This document shows, piece by piece, positions 12,390-24,690 of a stretch of 64,000 nt of DNA. A program made the translations under genes and the position numbers. The stretch's first letter is position 1; each line of letters begins with the position of its first letter. Source of the DNA: Mytilus galloprovincialis (taxonomy: Eukaryota; Mollusca; Bivalvia; Mytilida; Mytilidae); the NCBI RefSeq assembly GCF_965363235.1, contig NC_134849.1:49856122-49920121 (forward strand), in the 5' to 3' direction. Under the pieces are notes generated by a model. The model searched no databases, was not told the origin of the DNA, and saw nothing but the letters and a program-made list of their open reading frames with translations.

Positions 12390-13195
12390 GAAAAAAGTCT
12401 GTATAACTGATTTTCAACAATTTTCAAAGTTGTAAACCTTAATTTTGGCAAAACTTAATGGAGTGGAACAAAACTTAAACTTGATCTGTAACTCATCATG
12501 AGTAACTCACATACCAAAAATCAGCCCAATATCTGAAAGCGTTTAGAAAAAAAGTCTGTATAACTGTTATTTTCAAAAATTTATCAAAGTCCAAAGCCCG
12601 TAATTTCGGCAAAAATTAGCGAAGTGGAACAAAACTTAAACTTGAACAGTATCTCATCATGGTTAACTCACATACCAAAAATCAGCCCAATATCTGAAAG
12701 CGTTTAGAAAAAAAGTCTGTATAAATGTGATTTTCAACAATTTTCAAAGTTGTAAACCCTTAATTTTGGCAAAAATTAATGGAATGGAACAAAACTTAAA
12801 CTTGATCTGTAACTCATCATGGTCAACTCACAAACCAAAATTCAGCCCAATATCTGAAGGCGTTTAGAAAAAAAACTCCGTATAACTGTGATTTTTAACA
12901 ATTTATCAAACGCCGTAATTTCAGCAAAAATTAGCGGAGCGAAACGAAACTTACACTTGATCTGTAACTCATCATGGTTAACTCACAAACCAAACATCAG
13001 CCCAATATCTGAAGGTGTTTAGAAAAAAAAACTCCGTATAACTGTGATTTTCAACAATTTATCAAAGTCAAGAGCCGTAATTTCAGCAAAAATTAGCGGA
13101 GCGGAACGAAACTTAAACTTGATCTGTAACTCATCGTGGTTAACTCACAAACCAAAAATCAGCCCAATACCTGAAGGCGTTTAGAAAAAAACTCC
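12390..13195. repeat. ~158-bp tandem repeat, five units
   Basis: Units begin (G)TCTGTATAACTG or CTCCGTATAACTG at about 12399, 12554, 12715, 12875, 13033 and 13190. Each includes GGAACAAAACTTAAACTTGA, TAACTCATCATGG and AAATCAGCCCAATATCTGAA. Spacing is 155-161 bp. Confidence 0.85.
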
Positions 13196-13202
13196 GTACA
13201 AT

Positions 13203-13262
13203 GGTTTGTTGCGGAATGACGGAATTTCGGAATGACGGAATTTCGGAATGACGGAATTTCGG
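13203..13262. repeat. 16-bp minisatellite
   Basis: Three to four head-to-tail copies of GGAATGACGGAATTTC sit directly after the 158-bp array and just upstream of the acceptor of the N-terminal-only locus. Confidence 0.85.
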
Positions 13263-13482
13263 ACAAGGGTAAAAACTATATGGCACCGACAACTTCGTTG
13301 CGGGGCCATACAAATCATATATTGTCCCGACAATGTGTAACAGTCCGAACGAGAAAACGATTTATACTTCAAATACTGCACATATTTTGATCTCCGATAA
13401 CTTTGCGTTGAAAACTAACTTGAAATATCAAAATAACATGCAATTAATTGCAATATTCCATCATTATTCTTTTTTGTTTTAG

Positions 13483-16137
13483 CCAAGAAGCATAAATATC
13501 CAACGAAAACACAAACAAAAGAAAACCAAGAATACACTGCTATGAATGCAAGGATTAGCATACAAAATGCAGTTTTTGGAGAAGGCATAAATAATCCAGT
13601 AAACCCAAGCCAAGCCAAAACAGTCTCTAGTATCAAAAAACCAAATAACAAAAAATCACAAGAGAAAGTGTCCGCTTCTACAGCGACAGCAACAAATGTC
13701 GCAAAACGAGATCAAGAACATTTTATGCGAGGTCACAAAGTTAATCATAGTCGAGGTATCACAAAAACGACATCGCAGCAACAAAATACGACGGAGAGAA
13801 TCGCAGAAAATCACCAAAATGGAAATCCTGCAGCGAAAGTTCTGCAAAAGGAAGAAAACAACATACAGGCAAGTTAATTATTTATTGGCCTAAATACGAA
13901 AACAACACTTTGACTATACAGTGCGGATCAGTTTTAATCGCTCTTTAAATCTGTCAAGAGAACTTGTCTAGAAAACGGTCTTCTGTAGAACAGTTCTCAT
14001 AAAACCCACAGAATAGTTTCAAAAAATACTTTTGGACAGTTCTAAACTAAAATTCAGTTTTTGAATTTGTTTTACATGATACTAAGTATAGTGCATATTG
14101 CCATGGAGTTGAATTTTGGCTCGCCCTTACTTTTAATAAACACTATTGTAGCGCTAAAAACAATTTTAGATGTTATTAGGATTGAACATTATTGAATAAT
14201 TCATGAAAAGTAAGAACAATATCTCAGAATATTTTGTTAAAAATAAGATTCATAAATTTCCTACAACAAAAACGGTACACAAATAATAAACTAATTAATT
14301 CATAGATGAATTATGCATACGAATGGATAAATAAAATTGATAAGATCAGTAATAAAACAAATAAAATAAACCAATATACATATTATTTAAAATTGTTGTA
14401 GAGATAAAACCGTCAGGATCTATTCCATGGTGAAATTGTTCATACGAGAGAAAAGAGCATGATTACAACGTGTTGATGATTAATCATATTTCAAATGTTT
14501 AGATTTTACTTTAGAATTCCATTCAAATTGGAGAAAATAGCCGATACATATTAGACACTTTTAGCGAGTCTCAGTTTTCTTAGTCCGAGATTTCTCTGAC
14601 GTCCAACGGCTGTTTTGCCAGACAAGCTGGGGCCGTGGGACGTCAGAGCTCGTCCCATATCAAAAAGTGGATATTTGCCCACCCAAAATAGATGCGCTGC
14701 TTCGTCGCGTCTGGTGCCGACTGGCGGCCTTGGAATTATATAAATCGGGTATCAATCTGTTCATTTTTCATTTATCTCTTCATTTATGTAAGTTTCACCT
14801 ATCTGCCAACATTTATTTTTCCATATTTTAACAGTTTTCACAGAGACCCATCGATTTCTGCATTTTGACTTTCATTTTCAAAGATTATCACGTGACCACG
14901 AGAAAACAGCGCAAATGACCATAATGTAACACCTCGATCATTTACGATGCAAGTTATCTATATGTCCGAGAGCTTCCGACTGTTATCATGGTCGGAACTA
15001 AATGCTTAATACCGATCTCCTGTAAAGAAGGTGAAAATCGTGGTTGGCTTCTAAATCTTAAACATCGATCTCCTACAAAGGAGGTGAAAAAATATAAATA
15101 TTTGCATATTTGAGTCTCGAGACCACGAACTCTCTCGTAACTTGACGTCCATTTAAAAGTGAAAGGCAAAATGCAGAAATCGATGGGTCTCTGTGAAAAC
15201 TGTTAAAATATGGAAAAATAAAGGTTGGCAGGTAGGTGAAACTTACATAAATGAAGAGATAAATGAAAAATGAACAGATTGATACCCGATTTATATAATT
15301 CCAAGGCCGCCAGTCGGCACCAGAAGCGACGAAGCAGCACATCTATTTTGGGTGGGCAAATATCCACTTTTTGATATGGGCCGAGCTCTGACGTCCCACG
15401 GCCCCAGCTTGTCTGGCAAAACAGCCGTTGGACGTCAGAGTAATCTCGGACTACAGTTTTCTAGACCCGAATAAAATATTTAAAAACCTTTAATTTGATT
15501 ACTGTGGATTCATTTTTATTCGTTGGATACCAATGTTCGTGAATTTCGTGGGTACGTGTGAACCACGAATTCAAATGTTCAACGAATTTTATATTTCAAT
15601 AGACTTTGTACAGAGAGATTGGAAAAACCACGAAATCAAATATCCGCGAAAATGCAATTTTTCAGCAACCCACGAAAATTGATACCCACGAAAATAAATT
15701 AAATCCACAGTAATAATATTTCAACGTTGTTTTAGATTTCAATACCTGGATGCTCTGCAGATGGTCAAACTCAGTCTGTGATACAACCATCTAATGTTAT
15801 TAGAGACCCGACTAAAAAAGATTCGGACGACAAGACAACGGACGAAAAATCAAACATTGTGGCTCCCTTACTCCCTACCAACACAGATACATCTGCCAAC
15901 TCCAACAATTCAGCTGTAGATTCGAGATCGACCCCTGCCATTACAGATACACCTGCCAACCCCAATAATTCAGATATAGATTCAAGATCGCCCAATGGAA
16001 CAGAACTGACGTCTACAGAAGACGATGATTTCTTTTCTCTTATTGGTCGAGCAGATGGACGTGTTTCAGAATTGGATCAACATAATGATGGAATTACTAG
16101 TTTACAAACTGCCAACGCGTCTGGAACAAGTTCTTAA
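13483..16137 (+). CDS. Truncated paralogue of the macro-RING-Deltex genes: N-terminal exons only
   Basis: Exon 1 (acceptor TTTTGTTTTAG, from 13483) contains ATG 13542 and runs to 13868; exon 2 is 15736-16137 (stop TAA). With that ATG the product is 242 aa. Exon 1 aligns with exon 1 of the gene at 41417 (KENQ...IQNAVFGEGINNP against KEDQ...IQNAIFGEAINNP), and similarity extends upstream of ATG 13542, so an earlier start on another exon is possible. Exon 2 opens ISIPG like ISLPV of the downstream gene, at the same phase-0 junction. The intron is GC-AG (ACAG/GCAAGT). The product is low-complexity, rich in S, T, N and D, with an imperfect duplication (TDTSANSNNSAVDSRS, TDTPANPNNSDIDSRS) and an acidic tail. 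It ends before any macro, RING or DTC domain, and a 40-bp satellite follows. It could be a decayed duplicate, a short regulatory protein, or alternative 5' exons of the gene at 29398. Confidence 0.55.
14581..15453. mobile_element. 873-bp foldback (MULE-like) element with 9-bp target duplication
   Basis: The arms (about 14581-14880 and 15155-15453) are inverted copies roughly 300 bp long and about 97% alike by eye, with ends TAGTCCGAGATT and AATCTCGGACTA. The 9-bp sequence CAGTTTTCT flanks it exactly (14572-14580, 15454-15462). Long arms plus a 9-bp duplication are typical of Mutator-like elements. The centre has no transposase; it holds two copies of a GATCTCCT...AGGTGAAAA motif. It sits in the intron of the N-terminal-only locus. 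Confidence 0.85.
15498..15714. mobile_element. 217-bp MITE, ATTACTGTGGATT ends
   Basis: The termini ATTACTGTGGATT and AATCCACAGTAAT are exact inverted repeats. The interior has further inverted pieces built on CACGAA and TTCGTG. It ends 21 bp before exon 2 of the N-terminal-only locus, so its right end lies close to that acceptor's branch region. Confidence 0.75.
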
Positions 16138-16244
16138 GCAAAACATATCTAAAGGATAAGGAAAATATTCCTGACAAAACATAAACCGACTTAGATTCAA
16201 CAGGGGTCGCATCTTACATTTTAATATATTTGTATCAGAGTTAG

Positions 16245-17290
16245 GTTTTCGTTGTTCGGCGCTCATCAAAGAAGAGTTCTGTAGGTCTGTGTTGTTCATT
16301 GCTCATCGAAGCACAGTATTGTAGGTATGTGCTATTAATCGCTCATCAAAAAACAGTTTTGTAGGTCTGTGTTATTCATCGCTCTTCAAAGCACAGTTTT
16401 GTATAGGTTTGTGTTGATAATCGCTCATCAAAAACAGATTTTTTAGTTCTGTTTTGTTCATCGCTCATCAAGGCGAAGTTTTGTAGGTCTGTGTTGTTAA
16501 TCGCCCATTAAAGCACAGTATTGTAGGTCTGTGTTATTTATCGCTCTTCAAAGCACATTTTTGTATAGGTTTGTGTTGATAATCGCTCATCAAAAACAGT
16601 TTTTTAGTTCTGTTTTGTTCATCGCTCATCAAGGCGAAGTTTTGTAGGTCTGTGTTGTTAATCGCCCATTAAAGCACAGTATTGTAGGTCTGTGGTGTTA
16701 ATCGCTCATCAAAAAACAGTTTTGTAGGTCGGTTTTGTTTATTGCTCATTAAAGCACAGTTTTGTAGGTCTGTGTTGTTCGTCACTCATCAAAAGCAGTT
16801 TTGCAGGTCTGTGTTGTTCGTCGCTCATCAAATAGCAGTTTTGCAGGTCTGTGTTATAAATCGCTCATAAAAACAGTTTTGTAGGTCTGTGTTTTATCGC
16901 TCATAAAAAAATCAGTTTTTTAGGTCTGTTTTGTTCATAGCTCATCAACGCACAGTTATGTAGTTCTGTATTGTTCATCGCTCATAAAAGCACAGTTTTG
17001 TAGGTCTGTGTTGTTCGTCGATCATCAAAAAACAGTTTTGTAGGTCTGTGTTGTTAATCGCTAATAAAAAACAGCTTTGTAGGTCTGTGTTTTATTGCTC
17101 ATCAAAGCACAGATTTGTAGGTCTATGTTGCTTATCGCTCACCAAAGAACAGTTTTGTAACTCTGTTTTGTTCGTGGCTCATCACACAACAGTTTTGTAG
17201 GTCTGTGTTTTCTCGCTCACCGAAGCACAATTTTGCAGGTCTGTGTTGTCTGTCCCTTATCAAGGCACAATTTTGTAGGTCAATGTTGTG
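16245..17290. repeat. ~40-bp tandem satellite, about 26 units
   Basis: The unit is roughly TCGCTCATCAAAGCACAG then TTTTGTAGGTCTGTGTTGT, 39-42 bp, with steady point variation. Within it a four-unit block starting GCTCTTCAAA at 16381 recurs at 16543, a 162-bp higher-order repeat. It begins about 110 bp after the stop codon at 16137. Confidence 0.88.
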
Positions 17291-18164
17291 ATGAGCCCAT
17301 GAAAGAACAGTTCGTCGCTATGTAATTAAGTTGCTGAGGTATGTTGTACTGTTCAACTTTGTTGGTAATTCCTGTTTTGATTAATTTGCTGATGTTCCTT
17401 TTTATCGTGGAGTCAGGTTTTGGTGGTTGATGTAGTCTATTATTATGTCCAGTTTTTTCCTGTTAACCTCTATATATTTTATTGTATTATCTCAATTTTT
17501 GGCAAAGATTATATATTATTGTTAATAAGATCAAATGTTAATGATACAATACGAATTGGTGTAGAGTGGAGAAGGACATTCCATGATTTCTCTTTTCGGA
17601 GAACCCAATCTAAGGATCATGGCGTTAAAAATAATATGTAGATTATACAACCTAATTACACAAATAGACAATAAACAAGCATCTATATATTAACATAAGT
17701 AATCAATTTCAACTCAGCTGCATGGTCATAACAAAGAAGAAAACCATCAAACATAAAGTTTAACAGACCAGACGTGGTAGGGTATTTATCCATCCTTCAC
17801 CCCACCAGGTTTCTGTGTCTATGTCAATATTTAAGCCCCCCTATTATATGATAGTGTTGTAAACAGAAAAAGAAACTTGCAACAACTGCCTTGTACTGTA
17901 GATATCTTATATCCGATCAAATTCGTCAATTTTTAATTTCCTTGTATTATAATTCAGTAGAATTATATAACAAGGAGTGTTAAAAGCATGTGCATGTTAT
18001 TGTAACCTTCTAATACACGGTAGGTTTACATTTCATTTAGAAGCTTATTATCCGTACTTACTGTTTTGTACTATAGTTAATGGTGTTAAATTTCAATTCA
18101 ACGATGTGCACATATCAAGGATACGGATTGACAGTTCTAAATTGTGCAGGTATGAAACAATCCT
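17291..18164. other. Non-coding; nothing recognised
   Basis: AT-rich sequence without a supported exon or clear repeat border. The open frame at 17420-17641 has no recognisable domain and no splice context. Confidence 0.4.
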
Positions 18165-18975
18165 TGTAAACTTATCGCTCCTTTCAATAAACTTATTCTA
18201 AAAGGTTACCAATTCAACACTGTTAAAAGATCATTGAATATTGTTTTTATTGGTATGAATATTGATTTTGTTATCAGTAAATTATACACATTCATGGATC
18301 TACAACCTGTCGATACCTGTAACTTGGCATTGCACAAGGTCATGTTTTTCTCTGACTGTTTATGACGTCTTTTATCTAAATCCATTGGATGTTGGATGTG
18401 TACGGATTGATAGTTTAGTCTTAGATGCATGATTTTTTTTATTAGTTGTTAGTGGCTTTGAACTAGCTGTCAGATAACTGCGAGTACTCTCAGATCTGTT
18501 CATTGTGTCTTTTGTTGTCGGGATGTACAAGTACCCGGCCACGTCCACTTGTATTTTTGTCCACCTGATGAGTTAAGCCTTTTTCAACTGATTTTTATAG
18601 GTCGTTCTTATGTTGTACGGTTATACCACTGTCCTAGGTTAGGGGGATCCCGCTAACATGTTAAACCCCGCCACATTATTTATGTATGTGCCTGTCCCGA
18701 GTAAAGAGCCTGTAATTCAGTGGTTGTCGTTTGTTTATGTGTTACTTATTTGTTTTTCGTTCATTTTTTTTTTATATAATTTAGGCCGTTAGTTTTTCGT
18801 TTGAATTGTTTTACATTGTCTAATCTGGGTCTTTTATAGCTGACTATGCGGTATGGGCTTTGATCATTGTTGAAGGCCGTACGGTGACCTATAGTTGTTA
18901 ATGTCTGTGTCATTTTGGTCTCTTGTGGACAGTTGTCTCATTGGCAATCATACCACATCTTCTTTTTTATATTTT
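18165..18975. repeat. Long dispersed mussel repeat, uninterrupted copy
   Basis: Blocks such as CTGTCGATACCTGTA, AAGGTCATGTTTTTCTCTGA, AATCCATTGGATGTTG and CTAGCTGTCAG recur in the same order at 22795-23160. The right part (18590-18975) is the reverse complement of the GATGTGGTATGATTGCCAAT family (compare 58495-58860), including GACTATGCGGTATGGG and GTCTCATTGGCAATCATACC. Confidence 0.75.
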
Positions 18976-19351
18976 CATTGTTTCACGGCTGTTATTATGG
19001 AGCCGTGTATAGCTGACTATGCAGTATGGATTTTGTTAATTGTTGAAGGCTGTATAGTGATATAAGTGATATCTAATGTGTGTTAACTACTCTGGCGGAA
19101 AGTCCAAATCATGCCACATCTTATTTTTGTTTTGTTATTTTGCATTTTAAATGACCCAAGGAAACAAGATCATTAGGATGATCATAGATGGTACACAAAT
19201 TCGTGTGTAAACAATCATCAATTAAGAAATAACTAATCATCAATCAAGAAATAACTCTAAAATGATGATTTTCTGTAAAACAAATTACTTCTTGGTTCAA
19301 TATTAATAGGTTCATACTATTTTTTGTTGTTTCCACTGTAAAATAAATTGA

Positions 19352-19800
19352 GAATGGAATTAGGGAATGAGTCAAAGAGACAGCAACCCGAACATAGAGC
19401 AGACAACAGCCGAAAGCCACCAATGGGTCTTCAATGCAGCGAGAAACTCCCGCACCCGGAGGAGTCCTTCAGCTGGCACCATTTATAGAAGCTAGGATTT
19501 TGAGCCAAGTGTTTGTTTACAATTATCGATTGATAAAATTGAGAAAGGAAATGGTGAATATGTCAAAGCGACAACCACCCGACCATAGAGCAAACAACAG
19601 CCGAAGGCAACCAATGGGTCTTCAATGTAGCGAGAATTCCCGCACCCGTAGGTGTCCTTCAGCTGGCCCCTAAAATATGCATAATAGTACAGTGATAATG
19701 GACGTCATACTAAACTCCGAATTATACACAAGAAACTAAAATTTAAAATCATACAAGACTAACAAAGGCCAGAGGCTCCTGACTTGGGACAGGCGCAAAA
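19352..19800 (+). repeat. SINE/MITE-like mussel repeat, two direct copies
   Basis: Two copies share GAGAATGGAATTAGGGAATG / GAGAAAGGAAATGGTGAATA, CATAGAGCA(G/A)ACAACAGCCGA, AATGGGTCTTCAATG and GTCCTTCAGCTGG, at 19352-19472 and 19538-19665. The second runs on into AGGCTCCTGACTTGGGACAG, shared with other dispersed copies. A degenerate fragment lies near 52205-52290. Confidence 0.7.
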
Positions 19801-19960
19801 TTGCGGCGGGGTTTTATGTAGATTTATTACAAAGGAGCAAAGACTGGCGTCCAGAATATGAACCATCACACAGTAGATTAAATTGTGTAAAAATGATGTA
19901 TATATCAGATAGACTTTAACTTTCTGTATATATCAGATAGACTTTAACTTTCTATTTCTT

Positions 19961-20653
19961 ATTAGAGCTTTCTTACAAATTGACGAAAGGTACGAACGAA
20001 CGGAAAGGGAGCACGTATTTCATTTCTACAATAACAGTTAAAAGTGTCTTTGTTTTATCTAGTAAAACAGCATTCTTTTCTAAATCAAGTTTCTTTAAAA
20101 AAAAAAAAAATATCGCAAATAATACACGATTTTAATATAATAAAACAGAGAAAAATAGTGTCAAATACACTTACGTCCGATACGTTACTTACGTAAACCA
20201 CGAGTACACACATTTCCGCGGGAATTTTTCAAGCATGAGTTTCACGGAAGTATTTATGTTTCTGTTAGGGAAGAAGACAATGTATTTGCTTTAACATTTT
20301 CTTATGTTAAACATTGCAACATTGTAATATTGAAGAGTGGGGGAGGGGCCGGTTTTTAGTCTTCAAGGGGCATTTGTTTCGTATGCCAGTAATCTATATT
20401 TAGAATATTTTGTAGCGTTATCTCCTCCAACCTGGTGGTATCAATAATCATATTCTAACCTATCGTACGTCTCGAAATCCTAAATATATCTCAAGAAAAA
20501 TCCAATTTCATAAGTGTCGTTACATATACGATAATTGTCCGAAGTTTCACAACTATTATTTAAATATGTCAAAATAAAGGATCCATAAAACGAGTCTTAC
20601 GTATGATTCGTCAAGCATACGTACCTTTCGTCAATTTGTAAGAAAGCTCTAAT
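19961..20653. mobile_element. 693-bp element with perfect 34-bp inverted ends
   Basis: The first and last 34 bases (19961-19994, 20620-20653) are exact reverse complements, starting ATTAGAGCTTTCTTAC. The interior has no reading frame of note. No target duplication longer than 2-3 bp is clear. It is a non-autonomous DNA transposon; the perfect ends suggest recent activity. Confidence 0.8.
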
Positions 20654-22089
20654 AGTAATAAACACTAACTTAATATAATAGGAAGCGTGCGCTATGTTCT
20701 AAGCTAATACAGTGCTTTTATACTATAATCGTATATGATGTGGCAAAATTACTTCCTACTAATAAAAAAAAAATTGTATTTTCTTTTGTTGTATAAGAAT
20801 TACAGTCACAATCAACACACACGTTTAATCTCAATCCATAAACGAAAGAGTGCTACATCAACAAAATGCACCATGTGCCTATTTATCACAATTCAAGGAA
20901 ATTGAAAAGGACATCACTTAACTGTTGTTTTATCAGATAAGTCATCATCAACATCAAGCTTCAAAAATCGATTAATTAAAGTTAACCAGAATAGAAATGA
21001 AATTACTTAGTATTTTATTTTATGACTAAGAGAAAACAATATTTGTTTGGCAAAACAAAAAGGATTTATGTTTAGGGTTAACTTTTTTTTAAATACCCAT
21101 ATGTATATGGGGTACATTCAACAAAAGTGTTTACATCATCATGTAAGTGTCAAATGTATGCACTCTATGCATGAAATAAATACGGTATATGTAAAACTCA
21201 CGACAATATTTTTATTTCAACCTTCTCACACTTCCTGGAAAGTAACTTGTCTAGTGTAGATGTCCTGATACAAATGTAAATAATTTAAAAACAATCCCTA
21301 CTGATTCATAAATTGACGTTGACTCCTACAAGGAAGTGTTAAATTTGAATATGAATTAAAGAAACATAAACAATATCAAGAGTAAAATAAAAGATTCATA
21401 TGAAAATACAGGCCCTTGGTAAGAAGTAATTATTAATGTTTACATCAGATGCTTTAAAACCGGAACTAGAACAAACTACATATAGATTTATGTAAATGAT
21501 AAATAGTATGCATAACTCTTTCGCTCTTTTCTATAATTTGTCATTCATCGCTTTTATTTATTAGGTCTGAGAAAGATGCGAGTAGCTATCATTGTCGTGC
21601 GTCAATTGGTATGATTGATCAATGGTAACTCATCCTAACAGAGACGAGTAACCCGTTGTTAATGTACAGAAGGAAAATGTCAACGATATCAATCATCTTT
21701 CATCTGAATGCACATCATTGTAAAATACATCTTTTTGTATACGTGAAATAACAAAAATACCGAACTCAAAGAAAATTCCAAACGGGAAGACCCTTCACAA
21801 ATGGCAAAATTAAAAGCCCAAACACTTTAAAATAATAGAAACAACTGTCAATTTCCTGACTTGGTACAGACATTTCTTTATGTATAGAATAGTGACATCA
21901 ACTTGGTATTATAGCTAGTGATCATCTCACTTATATGACAGTCATATATATTTCCTTTATATTGTATTTTTTTTAACTATATCGCTGTGTTGAAGATAAA
22001 TGCAAATATAGGAAATAGATATTTGTTCTTCTTCCTCAATGTAATAAGTGGTCCTTATTGTCTTTTCAAATTGTCAAAAATGTCTTATA
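20654..22089. other. Non-coding; nothing recognised
   Basis: AT-rich sequence with no supported exon. The open frame at 21047-21259 lacks domain similarity. Some short inverted pieces are present but no element borders. Confidence 0.4.
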
Positions 22090-22560
22090 ATAGATATAGG
22101 AAGATGTGGTATGAGTGCCATTGAGACAACTATTTATCCAAGTCAAAATTTATAAAAGTAAACCATTATAGGTCAAGGTACTGTCTTCAACACGGAGTCT
22201 AGGCTTGATAAACACCGAATAGCAAGAAACTCTTATGAATTACATCAACAATCGACACCTACTGAACATCAGGTTGCTGACGTGTGACAGGTGCATACAA
22301 ATGCAGCGGGTTTAAACGTTTTATAGGTACAAACCTTAACCCTTACCTGAAACAAAAGTGTAACATCATAACAAAAAAAGACACAATATAAAATATCAAT
22401 TGAAGTACTTAACTCAATCAAAAGACATATAAACACAAGTGAACATACACTGAACGAATGCATTTGATCTATAAAATAAAATAATGATTGAATAAATAAA
22501 GGTAAAAGTAGTATACCGCTGTGAGATGTTAAAAAAATATATATTTTTACCCAAATCATG
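22090..22560 (+). mobile_element. GATGTGGTATGAGTGCCA-family dispersed element
   Basis: It begins GATATAGGAAGATGTGGTAT and follows the order seen at 56478-56935 and 61515-61965: TGAGACAACT, TAAACCATTATAGGTCAA, CTTCAACACGGAG, CAGGTGCA. It is more diverged than the other two. Confidence 0.75.
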
Positions 22561-22794
22561 AATCGTTAAAAATTGATAATCATATGTGGGTCCCCATTCG
22601 AAATGTAAGAAAGATCTTGATATTAAGGGGACTCATTTTACTTTTAAAAATTGTAATATATAATGCAATAACTTTCGGCGTGATCCACTAACGGTAGCCA
22701 AATTTCACATTCTTGTGCAAAAGAATAAAATTATCGAATTTCAAAGAGCAGACAAAGTTGTTGTTTACCGATACCGGAAATTTATATACGATCC

Positions 22795-24690
22795 GGGTAA
22801 CTTATCGGTCCTTTAAATAAAGTTATCATCAAAGGGTATCAATTCAACACAATAACTAGAATCTATGGATTTTGTTTTTATCGGTATTTTAAAATCAAAC
22901 TAAATATTATTTGTATAAATATTTGCAAATTCATGGCTCTACAATCTGTCGATACCTGTATCTTTGTATTGTACAAGGTCATGTTTTTCTCTGACTGTTG
23001 ATGACGTATCTACACTAAATCCATTGGATGTTGAAGAATGTTTACTTATATAAAAGTCTCAGTTGCATGTTTTTTTATTATTATTAGTTGATATTGGATT
23101 GACCTAGCTGTCAGTTACTGCGAGTAATCTACTATCTATACTTAGTTTCATTTTTTTGTGGTGATTTATTAGTACCCTGCCACAGTGTCACGTGTTTATT
23201 AAATGTTTTTTGTCGAGCCTGCAACTTTTGTTACAGAAAGCTCGACATAGGGATAGTGATCCGGCGGTGGCGGCGGCGGTGTTAGCTAACTTCTTAAAAG
23301 CTTTATATTTTAGAAGTTGGAAGACCTGGATGCTTCATACTTTGTATATAGACGCCTCATGTTACGAACTTTCCGTCAGTCACATGTCCAATGTCCTTGA
23401 CCCTCATTTTCATGGTTCAGTGACTACTTGAAAAAAAAGTTCAGATTTTTTGTAATGTTAAATTCTCTCTTATTATAAGTAATAGGATATCTATATTTGG
23501 TATGTGCGTATCTTGCAAGGTCCTCATGCCTGTCAGACAGTTTTCACTTGACCTTGACCTCATTTCATGGATCAGCGAACAAGGTTAAGTTTTGGTAGTC
23601 AAGTCCATATCTCAGATACTATAGGCAGTAGGTCTAGTATATTCGGTGTATGGAAGGACTGTAAGGTGTACATGTCCAACTGGTAGGTGTCATCTGACCT
23701 TGACCTCATTTTCATGGTTCAGTGGTTATAGTTAAGTTTTTGTGTTTTGGTCTGTTTTTCATATATTATATGCAATAAGTCTACTATACTTGGTGTATGG
23801 AATGATTGCAAGGTGTACATGTCTAGCTGACAGGTGTAATCTGACCTTGACCTCATTTTCATGGTTCAGTGGTCAAGGTTAAGTTTCTGAGTTTTGGTCT
23901 ATTTTTCTAATACTTTATGCAAAAGGTCAACTATATTTAGTGTATGGAAATATTTTATGATCTATATGTCAGTCGCGCAGGTTTTATTTGACCTTGACCT
24001 CATTTTCACGGTTCATTGCTAAGTGTTAAGTATTTGTGTTTTGGTCTGTTTTTCTTAATTTATAAGCAATAGGTCAACTATATTTGTTTTATGGAAGAAT
24101 TGTTAGCTGTTAATGTCTGCCTTGCATGCTGGATCTGACCTTGACATCATTTTCATGGTTCTTTGATCAATTTTTAGTTATCTTGGTTAATGTTGAGTTT
24201 ATGTGACAGTTGTAATAAAGCTTTAAATATATATAGGACTATCAACATAATATCAATGATTAGTAAAGAAGGCGAGACATTTCAGCGTGTGCACTCTTGT
24301 TGCTGCTTTGTATCGATCTGTTGAGTTAACCTCTGTTTAAGTGTTAATTATAGTTTGTTCTTATGGTTCACTGTTACACCAATGTCCTAGGTTAGGTTGA
24401 GCACTGTGCCTTCTAACTAACATAACCCACCACATTCTATATGACGATTGTGCTTGTAAGTCAGGAATCCAGTGGTTGTCGTTTGTTCTTGTGTATCATA
24501 TTTGCTTTTCGTTTATTATTTTATACATACATCAGGCTGTTTAAGTTGTTTTACGTTTGACATTTTAGGGCCTTTCATAACTGACTATGCGGTATGGGTG
24601 TTACTCGTTGTTGAATGCCGTATGATGACTTATAGTTGTTAATTTCTGTGTCATTTGGTCTCTTGTGAAGAGTTAGTTCATTGTCTTCTT
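22795..24690. repeat. Long dispersed mussel repeat, copy split by a later insertion
   Basis: The left half (22795-23210) matches 18165-18530 and the right half (24280-24690) matches 18560-18975, including CAATGTCCTAGGTTAGG and ACTGACTATGCGGTATGGG. The 1.07-kb element at 23211-24279 lies exactly between them, which dates that insertion as later. Confidence 0.7.
23211..24279. mobile_element. TGTCGAGCC...GGCGAGACA element with ~148-bp internal repeats
   Basis: The ends TGTCGAGCC and GGCGAGACA are near-complementary. After a start region with AAAGCTCGACATAGGG and a GGCGGTGGCGGC run, it holds about six tandem units of about 148 bp, each anchored by GACCTTGACCTCATTTTCAT plus GGTTCA at about 23393, 23548, 23698, 23842, 23990 and 24137. 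No long coding frame. Similar sequences are common in bivalve genomes. Confidence 0.7.

Noticed and set aside
23192-23431. 79-codon frame with splice-like context
   Set aside because: It is the GC-rich start of the dispersed TGTCGAGCC element, not a gene.
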